Assembly (NCBI GenBank): GCA_028554795.2
Contig: CM068825.1
Location: forward strand, 93,048,451 to 93,112,450
Reading direction: 5' to 3'
DNA from: Sinohyriopsis cumingii
Taxonomy: Eukaryota > Mollusca > Bivalvia > Unionida > Unionidae
DNA: 64,000 nucleotides
Part shown: piece by piece, positions 1-10,974 of the stretch
Layout: each line of letters opens with the position of its first letter
Position numbering within the stretch: position 1 is the first letter of the stretch
Position numbers and translations under genes: made by a program
The notes under the pieces: model-generated
What the model saw: the letters and a program-made list of their open reading frames with translations, nothing else
Told to the model about the DNA's origin: nothing
Database searches by the model: none

Positions 1-600
1 TGGTTATCACCCTGGAGGTCAGGTTTCTGATCCGATTTTGATCTAATTTGAAATATGGGCTTGTCAAAGATCTTGATTTGGTTCAAAATTAAGTGAAAGA
101 TTTATGCCAAGAAATAATATAGAAATGCAGTAATGCCATGTAAGTATTACTTAATTAAAATACTTTACCCCCCCCACCCACCTACACACACACACTAAAC
201 TACATATTAATGGTAGTGTTGCATTTGATTGGCTGAACTTGTTACCTCACTAGAAGCCATAATTTGTGATCTGATTTGGATCAGACTTGGAATATATGTT
301 TATATCATCAAGTTCTTGGACTGTTTCAGGGATGAGTAAGATCCATGCATATTTATGAAGTAATCTTGCTTGTGAGTGTTTGAGCTTATTGTTGCACTGG
401 AAATGATAATACTGGTCTGATTTATTTACCCTGAAGCTCTTGGGCAGTTTCTAATTCATGTGGTTTCTATGCATACTAATTAGGTGATCTTGCATCTGAT
501 CATCAGACCTTGTTACTACTCTGAAGCCATGTTTTGATCTGTTAGTTTTATTATTATCAGGATAATGGATGACTTTGCATATTAATTTATTAATTATGTC
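1..600 (+). repeat. Degenerate tandem repeat, unit about 137-140 bp (family R137)
   Basis: Imperfect copies of one unit follow each other. The marker phrase GATCTGATTTGGATCAGACT begins at 268, and weaker versions lie near 28 and 498. The same phrase and the following text (a TATATCATCAAG-like stretch, then a CATGCAT-containing stretch) recur in the cleaner array at 29841-30370, so both belong to one family. No coding potential is seen. Copies here have diverged more than at 29.8 kb. Confidence 0.6.
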
Positions 601-789
601 TTTATCTTTAGAAATAATTGTTATCTACTGTTAGTATTATTGGTAAAAAAATAGTTTTATGAGATAGCCTGCTATGTGAAATGGTCAGCTGATAAGTTAT
701 GTAAGACAGATGAGCATTATCAGTCCAACTTGTGTTTCTTGCCTATGCAGTTCAATTTATTATTCCTATCACTGGGTTATATTGATTTT

Positions 790-1330
790 CTGGACTCCTA
801 TGTGCTGATCTGGCACACAGTATGGCCAACTTGAAAATCTTGTTATTGCATTTTCTCTTGAACAGGAAGCCATATCATCCTGGCTTATAACTGGAAGACT
901 TCTTTCAGTGTCTTGTTGATCTTAAATGATAACTGCCAGTGAGACACCCAGTATGGTCAGCATAGTGGCTTTCTTGAAAATCCTGTTATGGCTACTAAAT
1001 TTAGATGGAAAGTCATATTGACTTGGATTTTTGTTGAAAGACTTAATGTCTGGTTGGTCTGAAATGAAATGGGTGTTGATCTGACATCCAATTTAGCCTC
1101 CATGGCAGCTATCTTTAAATGTTTGTTATACTGACTAAATGGAAGATTGTATAGACACATGGTTTTCATCAGAAAAATGGTGTCTGGTTAATTTTGAATG
1201 AAAATGATACTGATCTGAAACCCATATAGCCACCACAGCTGCCATCATATCTTGAATATCTTATTTTTTTGCTACTCTTCAAGAATTAATGATCATATTG
1301 ATTTTCACAGGCAGACTTCTTAATTATATC
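790..1330 (+). repeat. Degenerate tandem repeat, unit about 140 bp
   Basis: Four diverged copies can be followed by a shared pattern: CTGATCTGGCACACAGTATGG near 802, a CACCCAGTATGG version near 943, a CTGACATCCAATTTAG version near 1080 and a CTGAAACCCATATAG version near 1215. Each is followed by a TTGAAAATC/TTGTTAT-like stretch. This is probably intron or intergenic filler of the plus-strand gene. Nothing coding is seen. Confidence 0.5.
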
Positions 1331-1737
1331 TAGGTGTTCCAGAATAAAAATGCTCACTATAAAGCACATGAAACAAATGATGTCAGCTTATGTAATGTAT
1401 TTTAAATTCCACATCAATTTTTCAATCAATGATTTAAATTTGCATTACCTGTGCTTTTTTATCCTAGAGGGTCTATTTCTCAAAAGAATTCTTTTTATTA
1501 GTTAAAACCCCTGGATATAAGTATTTCATTCGGGAGGCATACTAATTGATGAAATAGATTCAAGAGTTTACAGACCTCTTTATCTTAAGATTTTTCTTCA
1601 AAATATTCATTGTGAAGTCATCTTACAGACCGAAGAATAAATCAAACACTCACAGTGACATTTTGAGTAAAACACATAGTTTACATTACTGAAGGGTTTA
1701 TGATAAACTGTAAATCAGTTATAAATATGTCTCATTA

Positions 1738-1933
1738 TTGCAGAGTTAAGTATGTAGTACATTTTTGTGATAAACTTGGATGTTACATTGCGAAGTAAAG
1801 TATGCGGTACATAATTTTGATAATTTTTGTATGTTACGTTGCAGGGTAAAGTATGCAATAGATAATTCTAATAATTTTGGAATGTTGCAGTGCAGAGTGG
1901 GGTAGGCAGTACATAATTTCAGTAATTTTGCAG
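1738..1933 (+). repeat. About 51-bp tandem repeat, four copies, running into a splice acceptor
   Basis: Copies start near 1738, 1789, 1841 and 1891. Each has a TTGCAG/AGTAAAGTATG-like start and a TACATAATTTTGATAATTTT-like end. The last copy ends in AGTAATTTTGCAG at 1921-1933, which is the acceptor of the coding exon at 1934. The exon's splice signal is therefore embedded in, or derived from, the repeat unit. Confidence 0.65.
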
Positions 1934-2032
1934 GTTCTTGAAGTGCATGAGCAGCTAGAGCGACCTCATACAGCTCTTGGAGAGGAGAATCTAGATGACA
2001 AGGAGAAGGCTATTGTACGGGAGATGTGTAAT
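1934..2032 (+). CDS. Internal coding exon of a plus-strand gene (family not recognised)
   Basis: A 99-nt exon of exactly 33 codons, phase 0 at both ends. The acceptor is TTTTGCAG and the donor is AAT|GTAAGC at 2033. It encodes an acidic, probably helical segment that starts VLEVHEQLERPHT, continues through EEKAIV-like acidic residues (LDDKEKAIVREM) and ends MCN. It joins in frame to the exon at 3890, giving KAIVREMCNVVWRKLGD, which has the look of a conserved motif in a cytoplasmic scaffold or adaptor protein. I cannot name the family with confidence. Upstream exons must lie left of the window, since nothing between 1 and 1933 looks coding. Evidence for the exon is the clean splice sites, the phase match and the soluble, biased composition. 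Confidence 0.75.
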
Positions 2033-2433
2033 GTAAGCATTTTATCCAGATTTAAAGGATAGTTTGGTATGTCAGAAATAAAAAACAAATAATTTGCTGT
2101 CCATTCATTTTTCTTACTCTTACAAGGTCTTTTTTATTCATACAGTACATAGTGGATTTTAGAAAAACCAGTTCCCCAGTCTGTTTAGACTGAGCATAAT
2201 TGCAGTGGTTCTGCCTTTATAAAAATGGGCTTCAGTTCTCAAAGCAAAATTCACATATGCTAACCACAGACCTTTGAGGCTCTATCACTGTAGTGAGAAA
2301 ATGTCAGAATAAATAACCAAGAATGAAATGAAGCAAAATAAATGGAAATAATTTGTTTCCACACATTGATGGACTTTAAAATGCCTGTGGGCTTACATCT
2401 GAAGCAGTAAATAAATTGTTGACTGTACTAAAG

Positions 2434-2484
2434 TGTATATATATATATGTGTGTGTGTGGGTGTGTGTGTGTGTGTGTGTGTGA
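2434..2484 (+). repeat. (TA)n(TG)n microsatellite
   Basis: A short TA run passes into a TG run with one GG interruption. It lies in the intron and is probably length-variable. Confidence 0.9.
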
Positions 2485-2802
2485 GATCCAATAAATGATT
2501 TTCAGTTTGCAAAGCAAAGCAGTGAAGAATATTTAACAGCTGAGCAACAGTTAGGTATGCAGATACAAACTTATACCTTCATTGTCAAAGGAACGACACA
2601 AAATCATTAAATGCTTGTTTTAAAGTACAGTGTGACCCTGCTATAACATGGTCCTCCCACTTTTAAAATAATTTCTGGTGGCATCTTCAAAGTATCTAGG
2701 CATGAAGACCGTTCAGTGTTTCATAAATTATGCCAAACTGTCAGTAAATACTGTAACCAAAAATAGCAAAAATCTTTAAACAAACGTTACCATGCTCATC
2801 AA

Positions 2803-3097
2803 CGCTTCGGTGGCCTAGTGGTTATAGTGCCTGCCTCTGATGCAGGAGGTCGTGGGTTCGATCCCTTGCCGAGTCATACCAAATACTCACAAAAATGGTA
2901 CTAACAGCTGCCTCGCTGGGCATTCAGCATTAGGAAGTTAGTGTTAGAGCTGGTTGGCCTGGTGTCAGGATAATGTGACTGGGTGGGACATCATGCTACA
3001 TGTTTGCGACATGATGCTCCAGTGCTAGACACTACTATAAACTGCCACACTGCAGACATCTTAGCAATATGACTGGAAAATCCTAATGACACACACC
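2803..3097 (+). mobile_element. tRNA-derived SINE, family A, plus-strand copy
   Basis: The head (2803-2876) is tRNA-like, with an A box TGGCCTAGTGG at 2811-2821 and a B box GGTTCGATCCC at 2855-2865, the internal RNA polymerase III promoter of tRNA-derived SINEs. A unique body follows, marked by CAGCTGCCTCGC, GGTGTCAGGATAATGTGACT and GGGACATCATGCTACATG. The 3' end is ACACACACC-like. The same head, body and tail occur on the minus strand at five places between 35.7 and 50.9 kb. This copy is the most diverged, and its tail has a deletion relative to the others. A functional tRNA is unlikely because the long body is conserved with the head among all copies. Confidence 0.85.
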
Positions 3098-3889
3098 ATG
3101 CTGACCAGATAGATTTTGACTTGACAGAAAGCATCCTGAAATTAACAGCTTTCACGTTTGGGTAAATAATGCTCGTCTGCAATCAGATATGGCTGCCATT
3201 ACTTGAAATAGATAAACTGTCAATAAAGTCTTCTAAATAATGATTTGAAAGAATCTGACTGTTTGACAGATTGAAGGTGTCATAGGTTGAATGACTTTCA
3301 AATAAATGAAGATGATGAAATTCAACCATCAGATAAAGTTACTGCAATTAAAAGTAGAAACATGTTTGCACAGTGGGATTTAAAAGAAATACTAAAAATA
3401 TAACAAAGTTTGACACAAAACATCTTTGCATAAGTGCCTTTCAAAATTTACCGATGATGCTGATTGTTTAATTGTATAAAATGTTGGAAGGGGTGTCAGG
3501 TCTCTTGAAATTTTTTTACCAACAGTATACTTAGTTTGACTGTTATGAAAGATTGTTGGTCAGTTGAGCAACAGTCCCATCAAGGAACTCTTATCTTATT
3601 TAAAATGTTTTGTACTTTTTGGACTTACTGGTAGACTTTTTGTCTGCATATTGACATTGAGGGTCAACATGTTTTACAAGCACAAATCTAGTTTGGCAGT
3701 TTGCCCAGCATTTGGCTTTAAGTTACATTTCAGCTAAGTAATCAATCTCAGGTTCACTTTGGCTTCTTGTTTCTGTAATAACTGTATTTATATTAAGCCA
3801 AGCACCCCTGTACACATACAATTTTAGCTTAGATATCATAATTTTCAAATTTACTGGTTTTTAATATTTATTTATATTTTGTCTAACAG

Positions 3890-4828
3890 GTGGTTTGGCG
3901 AAAACTTGGTGATGTTGGTACTGAAAGAGGATCAGAAAACAGCACCCCTCACCCAGTTTATGAAAACCTGAACTCTGGTCGCAGAAGTGCACCCCTTTCC
4001 CAGGCTCACCAGACCACTTCACCTCATAGTAAACCATCGAGTCTAACTCTCCCACCCCCACCACCTCCACAAACCCATGCAAAAGGAGAACATTCCCACC
4101 CATTAGAGCCTCCTCCTCCATTAGGGTATAGGTCCGTCTCCAGACCAGACCTCCAGCACCCACAATCAAAGGCCAGCATACCACAGCCTATCCATTCATC
4201 TCAGTACCTCTCGCATGATAGACGGCAACATCCCCACCACAGTACCAGTTCAGACCAATCGCTGGCCCATCTAACCAAGTACGAGAAGACTGATGCAGGG
4301 CCAGCTTCTGCTAGTCAGCAGCCAGGGTACAACCAGCATTCAGTTGTTAGCCAGGGTCATCCTCAGCAGAACTATCCACCTCAAAATAACCCTTCCTACC
4401 AATACTCTCAGCGACAAAGGTCAGATCATCCCAAAAACAGTGCATCAGCATCATTATTGTTTAACATGTCCAGATCTCCACCCAGTAAGACGTCTGTCTC
4501 ACAAAGAACTGCCAACCCTTTAGTGTTCAGCCAAACTGCTGCCTCCTCCAAGGCTTTGTTACATGACTACCAGAACTACCCCTCTCCAGCTGAGCCACAT
4601 TTCCAGCCCACCAGGTCCTCCAGTGCTACCTACATGAACACTGCAGCTCCCCAACAGATCTCAGGACCTCCACATCCCAAGCAGTCCTACCTTCAGTACT
4701 CTGATCGTAGGGCAAGTTACCTTGAGGCAACAAATTCTAGAGAAGGGAGACCACTCTCAGGATACATGGAGGATCTAGGGACACAGAGAGACATAAGAAA
4801 TTACTACAATCAAGACTACCCAAGATGA
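3890..4828 (+). CDS. Terminal coding exon: Pro/Gln/Ser/His-rich C-terminal tail
   Basis: Phase 0 acceptor TCTAACAG|GTG. The exon begins VVWRKLGD, completing the motif begun in the exon at 1934-2032, and runs 312 codons to TGA at 4826-4828. After about 15 residues the sequence becomes low-complexity and probably disordered. It has a proline run (SLTLPPPPPP, about residues 52-61), a second proline cluster (EPPPPLGY), many SQ/QQ/HP pairs, tyrosines in YENLN and YNQDYPR contexts, and several serine/arginine pairs (SRPD, RSPPS, RRAS) that look like kinase or SH3/WW-ligand sites. No membrane segment is seen. A scaffold or adaptor tail is likely; the family is not identified. A minus-strand ORF overlaps at 3861-4184 and is a shadow. 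Confidence 0.8.
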   Translation: MVWRKLGDVGTERGSENSTPHPVYENLNSGRRSAPLSQAHQTTSPHSKPSSLTLPPPPPPQTHAKGEHSHPLEPPPPLGYRSVSRPDLQHPQSKASIPQPIHSSQYLSHDRRQHPHHSTSSDQSLAHLTKYEKTDAGPASASQQPGYNQHSVVSQGHPQQNYPPQNNPSYQYSQRQRSDHPKNSASASLLFNMSRSPPSKTSVSQRTANPLVFSQTAASSKALLHDYQNYPSPAEPHFQPTRSSSATYMNTAAPQQISGPPHPKQSYLQYSDRRASYLEATNSREGRPLSGYMEDLGTQRDIRNYYNQDYPR

Positions 4829-6329
4829 TTAGGATTGTTTTACATTTCCTTCAGATCTTTAAATCAGGTAAATTTTTATTTGAAATTTTCATAAAGCTTT
4901 ATTTAAAACATTTTCTGTATCATGCTAGTCGTGCATTTGTACCCAAAGTCCATATCTCAGCTAATGGCAGTACTTTTTTTTCAATAATGTTTTATCCATC
5001 CATCATCTGCCCATCTGTCTTTCATCAGTATCTCTTATTTATTCTATGCCTACCATAAGGCAGAACATATGATGTTGTCTCTCAGCCTATCCATTTGGTA
5101 CTGATTTGGTTTCAGCACAATAACTCTAGATGGACACCATCTGCAGTAACCAACTTTTGTGAATGGTTTAAACCCTAAGTTAGGAAGAGTCCAATTGATT
5201 TTGGTGTCAAACGCGAAGATCACTAACTGAATGAAGGAATTGGTTACCATATATTAACTTAAGTTCTCCATCATCTCAAGTTACCAAACTTTATGGATGC
5301 CTTGTACTTGGGGTAAGAATGAACCTGCTTGAGTTTGTAGTCAAAAGGTCATGGTGACTTGAAGTAAAACTAGTTCAACACAACACTATTAGGTCTGTAT
5401 CACATATGTGGACCAAACTTGTGGATATTTTGCACTTGAGATAAGGATAAAATTAGTTAGATATATTGGGTGAGAAGGTCATGGTGACTGAAAGAAGAAT
5501 TCTTTTTTAACTCACATAAGTATTAGTTTTAGATCTCATTTCTGGACCAAACTTTGTGGATGGCTTACGCTTGGGGAAAGGAAGAAGCCTATTCCTTTTG
5601 GAAATAAAGGTTAAAGGTGAATGTCATAATTGCTGAAAAAAGAACAGTGCAAATTTCAGTTATTTTTATTGAGTACTATTAAACAGGGGTGGTTGTTTAT
5701 TGTGCTGTTCACAGTAAACTTGTTATATCTCATAAACAAGTTTGACCATTTAAGGTAAATTGAAATAGGAAGAAATCAGCTGTTAACATGTTTCAGGTTT
5801 TTAAAAGTAATGACCATCTGTCTTCAAATATGGCTGTTTTTCTAGAAATAAAGAAACTTTTTCAATTTATCTTTTTTCCAATACTATAAAATTGTAGTCA
5901 ACAGGGAGCATCATGACAATTTGGCTTTTCAAGATGTGCGAGTATACCAGTCTGACTTCAGATATGTTCTTCAGTACTGAAAATAGAAGCACCTTAAATT
6001 GATTTCTCTAAACTGAACAGAATTCAAACAAAGTTGGTATGGAGTTTCTTGGCATGAAGGTCTTTCACGTTTATGAAAGTAATACTGACATCCTGTAGAA
6101 TAAATAAAAGCAGCAACGCTTTCCAGTGACTTCATTGTTAAAAAAATGAAACAGGATTTGACCACATCTTTCAGAGAGAATTCTGAGATCAAAACCTTCA
6201 AACTGAAAAGATGAGAAATGATGGCAAACAGTCTTCACACATTGCAGCAGGTGCTAAAAAAATAACACCCTCTTTAAACAGTTTGTTAAAAGAAAACTGC
6301 AAAAAAGAAAATCTGAATAAAATTTGAGA
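4829..6329 (+). other. 3' untranslated or downstream region
   Basis: No further coding exon is seen. AATAAA-like words lie near 5603, 5845 and 6099-6108 (AATAAATAAA), any of which could be the cleavage signal of the plus-strand gene. The middle is filled by the AGGTCA-type repeats listed separately. Confidence 0.5.
5090..5640 (+). repeat. Degenerate tandem repeat, unit about 130 bp, with AAGGTCA words
   Basis: The phrase ACCAAACTTTATGGATG near 5283 recurs as ACCAAACTTGTGGATATT near 5412 and ACCAAACTTTGTGGATGG near 5546. Each is followed by a GCACTTGGG(G)TAAGGA-like stretch and then AAAAGGTCATGGTGACT. A weaker copy starts near 5100. The same family occurs at 22020-22720. Repeats of this wording are common in mollusc genomes, to my knowledge. 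Confidence 0.7.
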
Positions 6330-8356
6330 CAAATGTCACCTTGGTTAGCGATGGCTAGTAGACAAATGTCAGCTTGGTTAGGGATGGCTAGTAGACAAAT
6401 GTCAGCTTGGTTAGGGATGGATGGTAGACAATGTCAGCTAGGTTAAGGATGGCTGGTAGGCAGATGTCAGCTAGGTTAGGGATGGCTGGTAGGCAGATGT
6501 CAGCTAGGTTAGGGATGGCTGATAGGCAGATGTCATCTAGATTATGGATGACTGGTAGACAAATGTCAGCTAGGTTAGGGATGGCTGGTAGACAAATGTC
6601 AGCTAGGTTAGGGATGGCTGGTAGGCAGATGTCAGCTAGGTTAGGGATGACTGGTAGGCAGATCTCAGCTAGGTTAGGGATGGCTAGTAGACAAATGTCA
6701 GCTTGGTTAGGGATGGCTGGTAGGCAGATGTCAGCTAGATTATGGATGACTGGTAGACAATGTCAGCTAGGTTAAGGATGGCTGGTAGGCAAATGTCAGC
6801 TAGGTTAGGGATGGCTGGTAGGCAGATGTCAGCTAGGTTAGGGATGGCTGGTAGGCAAATGTCAGCTAGGTTAGGGATGGCTGGTAGACAAATGTCAGCT
6901 AGGTTAAGGATGGCTGGTAGGCAGATGTCAGCTAGGTTAGGGATGACTGGTAGGCAGATCTCAGCTAGGTTAGGGATGACTGGTAGACAGATCTCAGCTA
7001 GGTTAGGGATGGCTGGTAGGCAGATCTCAGCTAGGTTAGGGATGACTGGTAGGCAGATGTCAGCTAGGTTAGGGATGGCTGGTAGGCAGATGTCAGCTAG
7101 GTTAGGGATGGCTGGTAGGCAGATGTCAGCTAGGTTAGGGATGACTGGTAGGCAGATGTCAGCTAGGTTAGGGATGACTGGTAGGCAGATCTCAGCTAGG
7201 TTAGGGATGGCTGGTAGGCAGATGTCAGCTAGGTTAGGGATGGCTGGTAGGCAGATGTCAGCTAGGTTAGGGATGGCTGGTAGGCAGATGTCAGCTAGGT
7301 TAGGGATGACTGGTAGGCAGATGTCAGCTAGGTTAGGGATGACTGGTAGGCAGATCTCAGCTAGGTTAGGGATGGCTGGTAGGCAGATGTCAGCTAGGTT
7401 AGGGATGGCTGGTAGGCAGATGTCAGCTAGGTTAGGGATGGCTGGTAGGCAGATGTCAGCTAGGTTAGGGATGACTGGTAGGCAGATGTCAGCTAGGTTA
7501 GGGATGACTGGTAGGCAGATGTCAGCTAGGTTAGGGATGGCTGGTAGGCAGATGTCAGCTAGGTTAGGGATGGCTGGTAGGCAGATGTCAGCTAGGTTAG
7601 GGATGGCTGGTAGGCAGATGTCTGCTAGGTTAGGGATGACTGGTAGACAAATGTCAGCTAGGTTAGGGATGACTGGTAGACAAATGTCAGCTAGGTTAGG
7701 GATGGCTGGTAGGCAGATGTCAGCTAGGTTAGGGATGGCTGGTAGGCAGATGTCAGCTAGGTTAGGGATGACTGGTAGGCAGATCTCAGCTAGGTTAGGG
7801 ATGGCTGGTAGGCAGATGTCAGCTAAGTTAGGGATGGCTGGTAGGCAGATGTCAGCTAGGTTAGGGATGACTGGTAGGCAGATCTCAGCTAGGTTAGGGA
7901 TGACTGGTAGGCAGATCTCAGCTAGGTTAGGGATGACTGGTAGGCAGATGTCAGCTAGGTTAGGGATGACTGGTAGACAAATGTCAGCTAGGTTAGGGAT
8001 GGCTGATAGGCAGATGTCAGCTAGGTTAGGGATGGCTGGTAGGCAGATGTCAGCTAGGTTAGGGATGGCTGGTAGGCAGATGTCAGCTAGGTTAGGAATG
8101 ACTGGTAGACAAATGTCAGCTAGGTTAGGGATGGCTGGTAGGCAGATGTCAGCTAGGTTAGGGATGGCTGGTAGGCAGATGTCAGCTAGGTTAGGAATGA
8201 CTGGTAGACAAATGTCAGCTAGGTTAGGGATGGCTGGTAGGCAGATGTCAGCTAGGTTAAGGATGGCTGGTAGATAGATGTCAGCTAGGTTAGGGATGAC
8301 TGGTAGGCAGATGTCAGCTAGGTTAGGGATGGCTGGTAGGCAGATGTCAGCTAGGT
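6330..8356 (+). repeat. 33-bp minisatellite, about 61 tandem copies
   Basis: The unit is 11 codons long, for example ATGTCAGCTAGG followed by TTAGGGATGGCTGGTAGGCAG. Because 33 is divisible by 3 and the unit has no stop in certain frames, the array reads as long ORFs on both strands: MSARLGMAGRQ on plus (505 codons, 6760-8277) and LADICLPAIPN on minus (560 codons, 6735-8417). Single-base deletions near 6430 and 6759 shift phase. Variants include GCT/ACT (A/T), ATG/ATC (M/I) and AGGCAG/AGACAA. Each unit contains TTAGGG and four or five GG runs. No promoter, splice site or flanking coding sequence supports translation. Confidence 0.95.
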
Positions 8357-9924
8357 GAGGTACCTTAGTAGTGTTTTCTCCAGGATGCATGAATCCCTGC
8401 TTAATTATCTCCTTCAAAATGAACTAATGTGAAAATCACATGTAGCGTATTTGCCATGAGCACAATTAATTAGTATTAAGAAAGCTCAGACTGTTCATGC
8501 AGGAACTTCACTTCTGCATAAACCACCATAAGCAAGTATTGTTTTCATGAGTTTTTGAAAGTGAGCAATGATATCCTTTAATTGATTATTTAGTTAATAA
8601 AAAGCATTTTACCAGCTACACTTTAATTGATTATTTAGTTAATAAAAAGCATTTTACCAGTTGCACTTGGCAAGGTTGTAAAATGGCAGCATGGAGTTTA
8701 TAATTTTAAGTGACAGTGTCACAACTGTTGCGTACTAATGAATGCAACATAGTACTATTTTCATTATACATGATCACTGCTGCCAAGCTAATAATGAAGA
8801 TACGTTTCATCTTATGTCACTAAAAAATGTTGATCACACACATTTGTTGAAACATGCTGTTAGAGTCTTTTTATAGATCCTATTCTCATATAAAAACTGT
8901 CTTCCCTGATACAAATTGAAAATCTCCTCATTATGAAAATGCTAGAGCTGAAATTCCCCCATTTAATACAGACCCATTTGGGTCTCCTGTAGAAAATTAC
9001 AAAGTATAACCCATGTAGATGAAAGTTTCATGCATATATTTATTATTTTCTATAGATTGTACAGGAAAGATTTGTTACTGATAGAACATTGCAAAGTTAC
9101 TGTACTTGCTTGTAAGTCAGGTCCAACTGCAGACAACATAGAGCATGATCTGATGTCACACACTGCACCAGCAGGGTCTGTGTTATATGTTCTACTGATT
9201 AATACTAACAAACTGCATAGATCCAGATCAGCTGGTGCATTATTTGATGGCAGATCTTTTTATGTGTAACTTGCAGTTAGACTCAATGCATGGTATTTTC
9301 TTCAAATACATTTCCCAATCATAATATCTTAAGAGGTCTATTACTACCTCACAATTCCAGCCCTTCCAGTTTAAAACTTTTTTGCTAAAAGGCTTAAAGT
9401 TATCTGCCCACCTATGTAGCAGTTAGAGTGATCTCCCTTTGATGCCAGGATTGGCACAAAATCCCATGAATTTGCTACATTCACTACATCCACTCCTGCC
9501 AAGTAGCACACTGTCTACCAACAGAGAGGCCTCACAAAATCCATACAAGCGGCATGAAAGTTCTCAAAACATCTTCAAAGGGAATGATACTCTGTAAATT
9601 TCCAATTTTTCTTTCTTCCTTTTGCCAACAACAAAGTTTGCTAACTTTATATGTTGTCACTTTGCCTTCTTTATAGAATTAGGTGCCTTTGGTACATAGC
9701 TGCATGGGTCATGATGGCATCCCCTCATATTGCTGTAACCATATTAATAAGTGCATGTCTGGTGATATAAATACCTCATTTAATATTGCTGTATAATTTC
9801 CACTAAGCCAGGATACATACAGTTCAGCTTCTACAGTATCTTGTCTTAACATCTAATTCTTAGTTGTATGTGTGATGCTTTACTGATTGTACTGTATTAT
9901 ACAGACATGATTTTTCTCCGTTTT
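8357..9924. other. Intergenic, mostly featureless
   Basis: Apart from a 45-bp duplication at 8576-8665, this is AT-rich DNA with only short chance ORFs. I see no RNA gene or recognisable element. Confidence 0.5.
8576..8665 (+). repeat. 45-bp direct duplication (two copies)
   Basis: CTTTAATTGATTATTTAGTT and the following AATAAAAAGCATTTTACCAG are repeated exactly with a 45-bp period; only the last few bases differ (CTACA versus TTGCA). This is a recent tandem duplication. Confidence 0.95.
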
Positions 9925-9942
9925 AAAGCGGAATTCCGCTTT
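9925..9942. repeat. 18-bp perfect palindrome
   Basis: AAAGCGGAATTCCGCTTT is its own reverse complement. It lies about 250 bp upstream of the broken zinc-finger reading frame at 10190 and may be part of the same mobile unit. Confidence 0.9.
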
Positions 9943-10189
9943 TCTCCTGACTTGAATCCGAGTTTTCTTGATATAGTCCGTTTTATTTTTCATTATGTCC
10001 GATCCAGTTTTTAAATGGTCTATTCGGTCCCATTCCGCAACGACCCTTGTAACATATTCGCTGCATATATTAGTTAGCCCACGACTCTCGTAAAGAATAT
10101 TCTGATTGGTCAAAAGTTTAAATTCATCCAATGAATTTTTGTGTAAATGAAACTGATGGCAATGAAAAGAAGAAGCATGCTTACAAAAA

Positions 10190-10620
10190 ATGGCGTCCCG
10201 AGTTGTTGAGAGAGACCATGACACGAGAAGTTTAGATAAAGGTTTAAAAAATGTATGGAAATGGGAATGGCTGGAGCAAAAAGTCGACGGAAAATTAGTT
10301 GGTCAGTTTATAAGAAAACTGAACACTAGAGGACTGGCATTTTGTGACCTCTGCAATAAAGATATAAATTACAGAAGTCGTGGTTGGAAGAGTCTGGAAC
10401 AGATGTAGCCCTCTGTCAGAATATGTGCACTGCATGTCGCCAACACAAGCTGGGGCTTGAAAGGAAAAAGGCTCTTGTTGAGAAGGAAAAAAAAAATGAT
10501 TGCACATTGAGCCAACACAATCATTGTTGACAGAAACTGAAGGCTAAAGAAATCTTTGATAAAGCCGCAAAAAAATCTCGACTGGCATATCAACAGGTTT
10601 TGTCCAGTGGACAAAAAGAC
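10190..10620 (+). pseudogene. Broken zinc-finger (BED/C2H2-like) reading frame, probably transposon-related
   Basis: The frame from an ATG in good context (AAAATGGCG, near 10190) gives about 70 residues: a Trp-rich stretch WKWEWLEQKV, then GQFIRKLNT and FCDLCNKDI with a CxxC pair, then GWKSL, and stops at 10408. After the stop another frame continues with basic and cysteine-containing sequence (CTACRQHKLGLERKK) to about 10540, suggesting a frameshift before the expected zinc-binding histidines. A Trp-rich start followed by a CxxC finger is seen in zinc-finger proteins associated with DNA transposons, but I cannot assign a superfamily. A minus-strand ORF at 9880-10224 overlaps the start and is probably a shadow. 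Confidence 0.45.
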
Positions 10621-10974
10621 AAGTGAATATATGGGATTATTTGTATATAGGGGATGTACTTGGGTGTTTATTTTACAGATTTATTATGAAAAGAGAGAAG
10701 TGTAATATGTTGGCAGCAAAAAATGCCTAATTATTGACTTAATTACGATGTGAACACTGACATACACATGAAATAACTTAAGCACCAATAGTATTGGAGA
10801 AAAAATTCATGTGACAATAAAGTTTATTGATTGTGAAATTATTCAAGTTGAAAATTTTTGGCAAGTTTTTAGTTTTTCAAATGATTATTTTGTTATATAT
10901 TATGATCATAAGTTGCACCGGAAGCAGCTTTTCATGAGTGTAAAATGCATTTTTGACCGCCGGCCATCTGCCCC

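Larger units (their letters stand above)
2033..3889 (+). other. Intron between the two plus-strand coding exons
   Basis: It is bounded by GTAAGC at 2033 and TTTTGTCTAACAG at 3877-3889. It contains a TA/TG microsatellite (2434-2484) and a SINE (2803-3097). The rest is AT-rich with no ORF that looks real. Confidence 0.7.

Noticed and set aside
2803-2876. Functional tRNA gene
   Set aside because: The tRNA-like head is followed by a body and tail conserved with five other copies, so it is a SINE.
6330-8356. CRISPR-like array
   Set aside because: Units are contiguous with no spacers, and the window is eukaryotic.
6735-8417. Long ORFs on both strands (505 and 560 codons)
   Set aside because: They are a by-product of a 33-bp tandem unit with no stop in those frames; no promoter, splice site or non-repeat coding sequence supports a protein.
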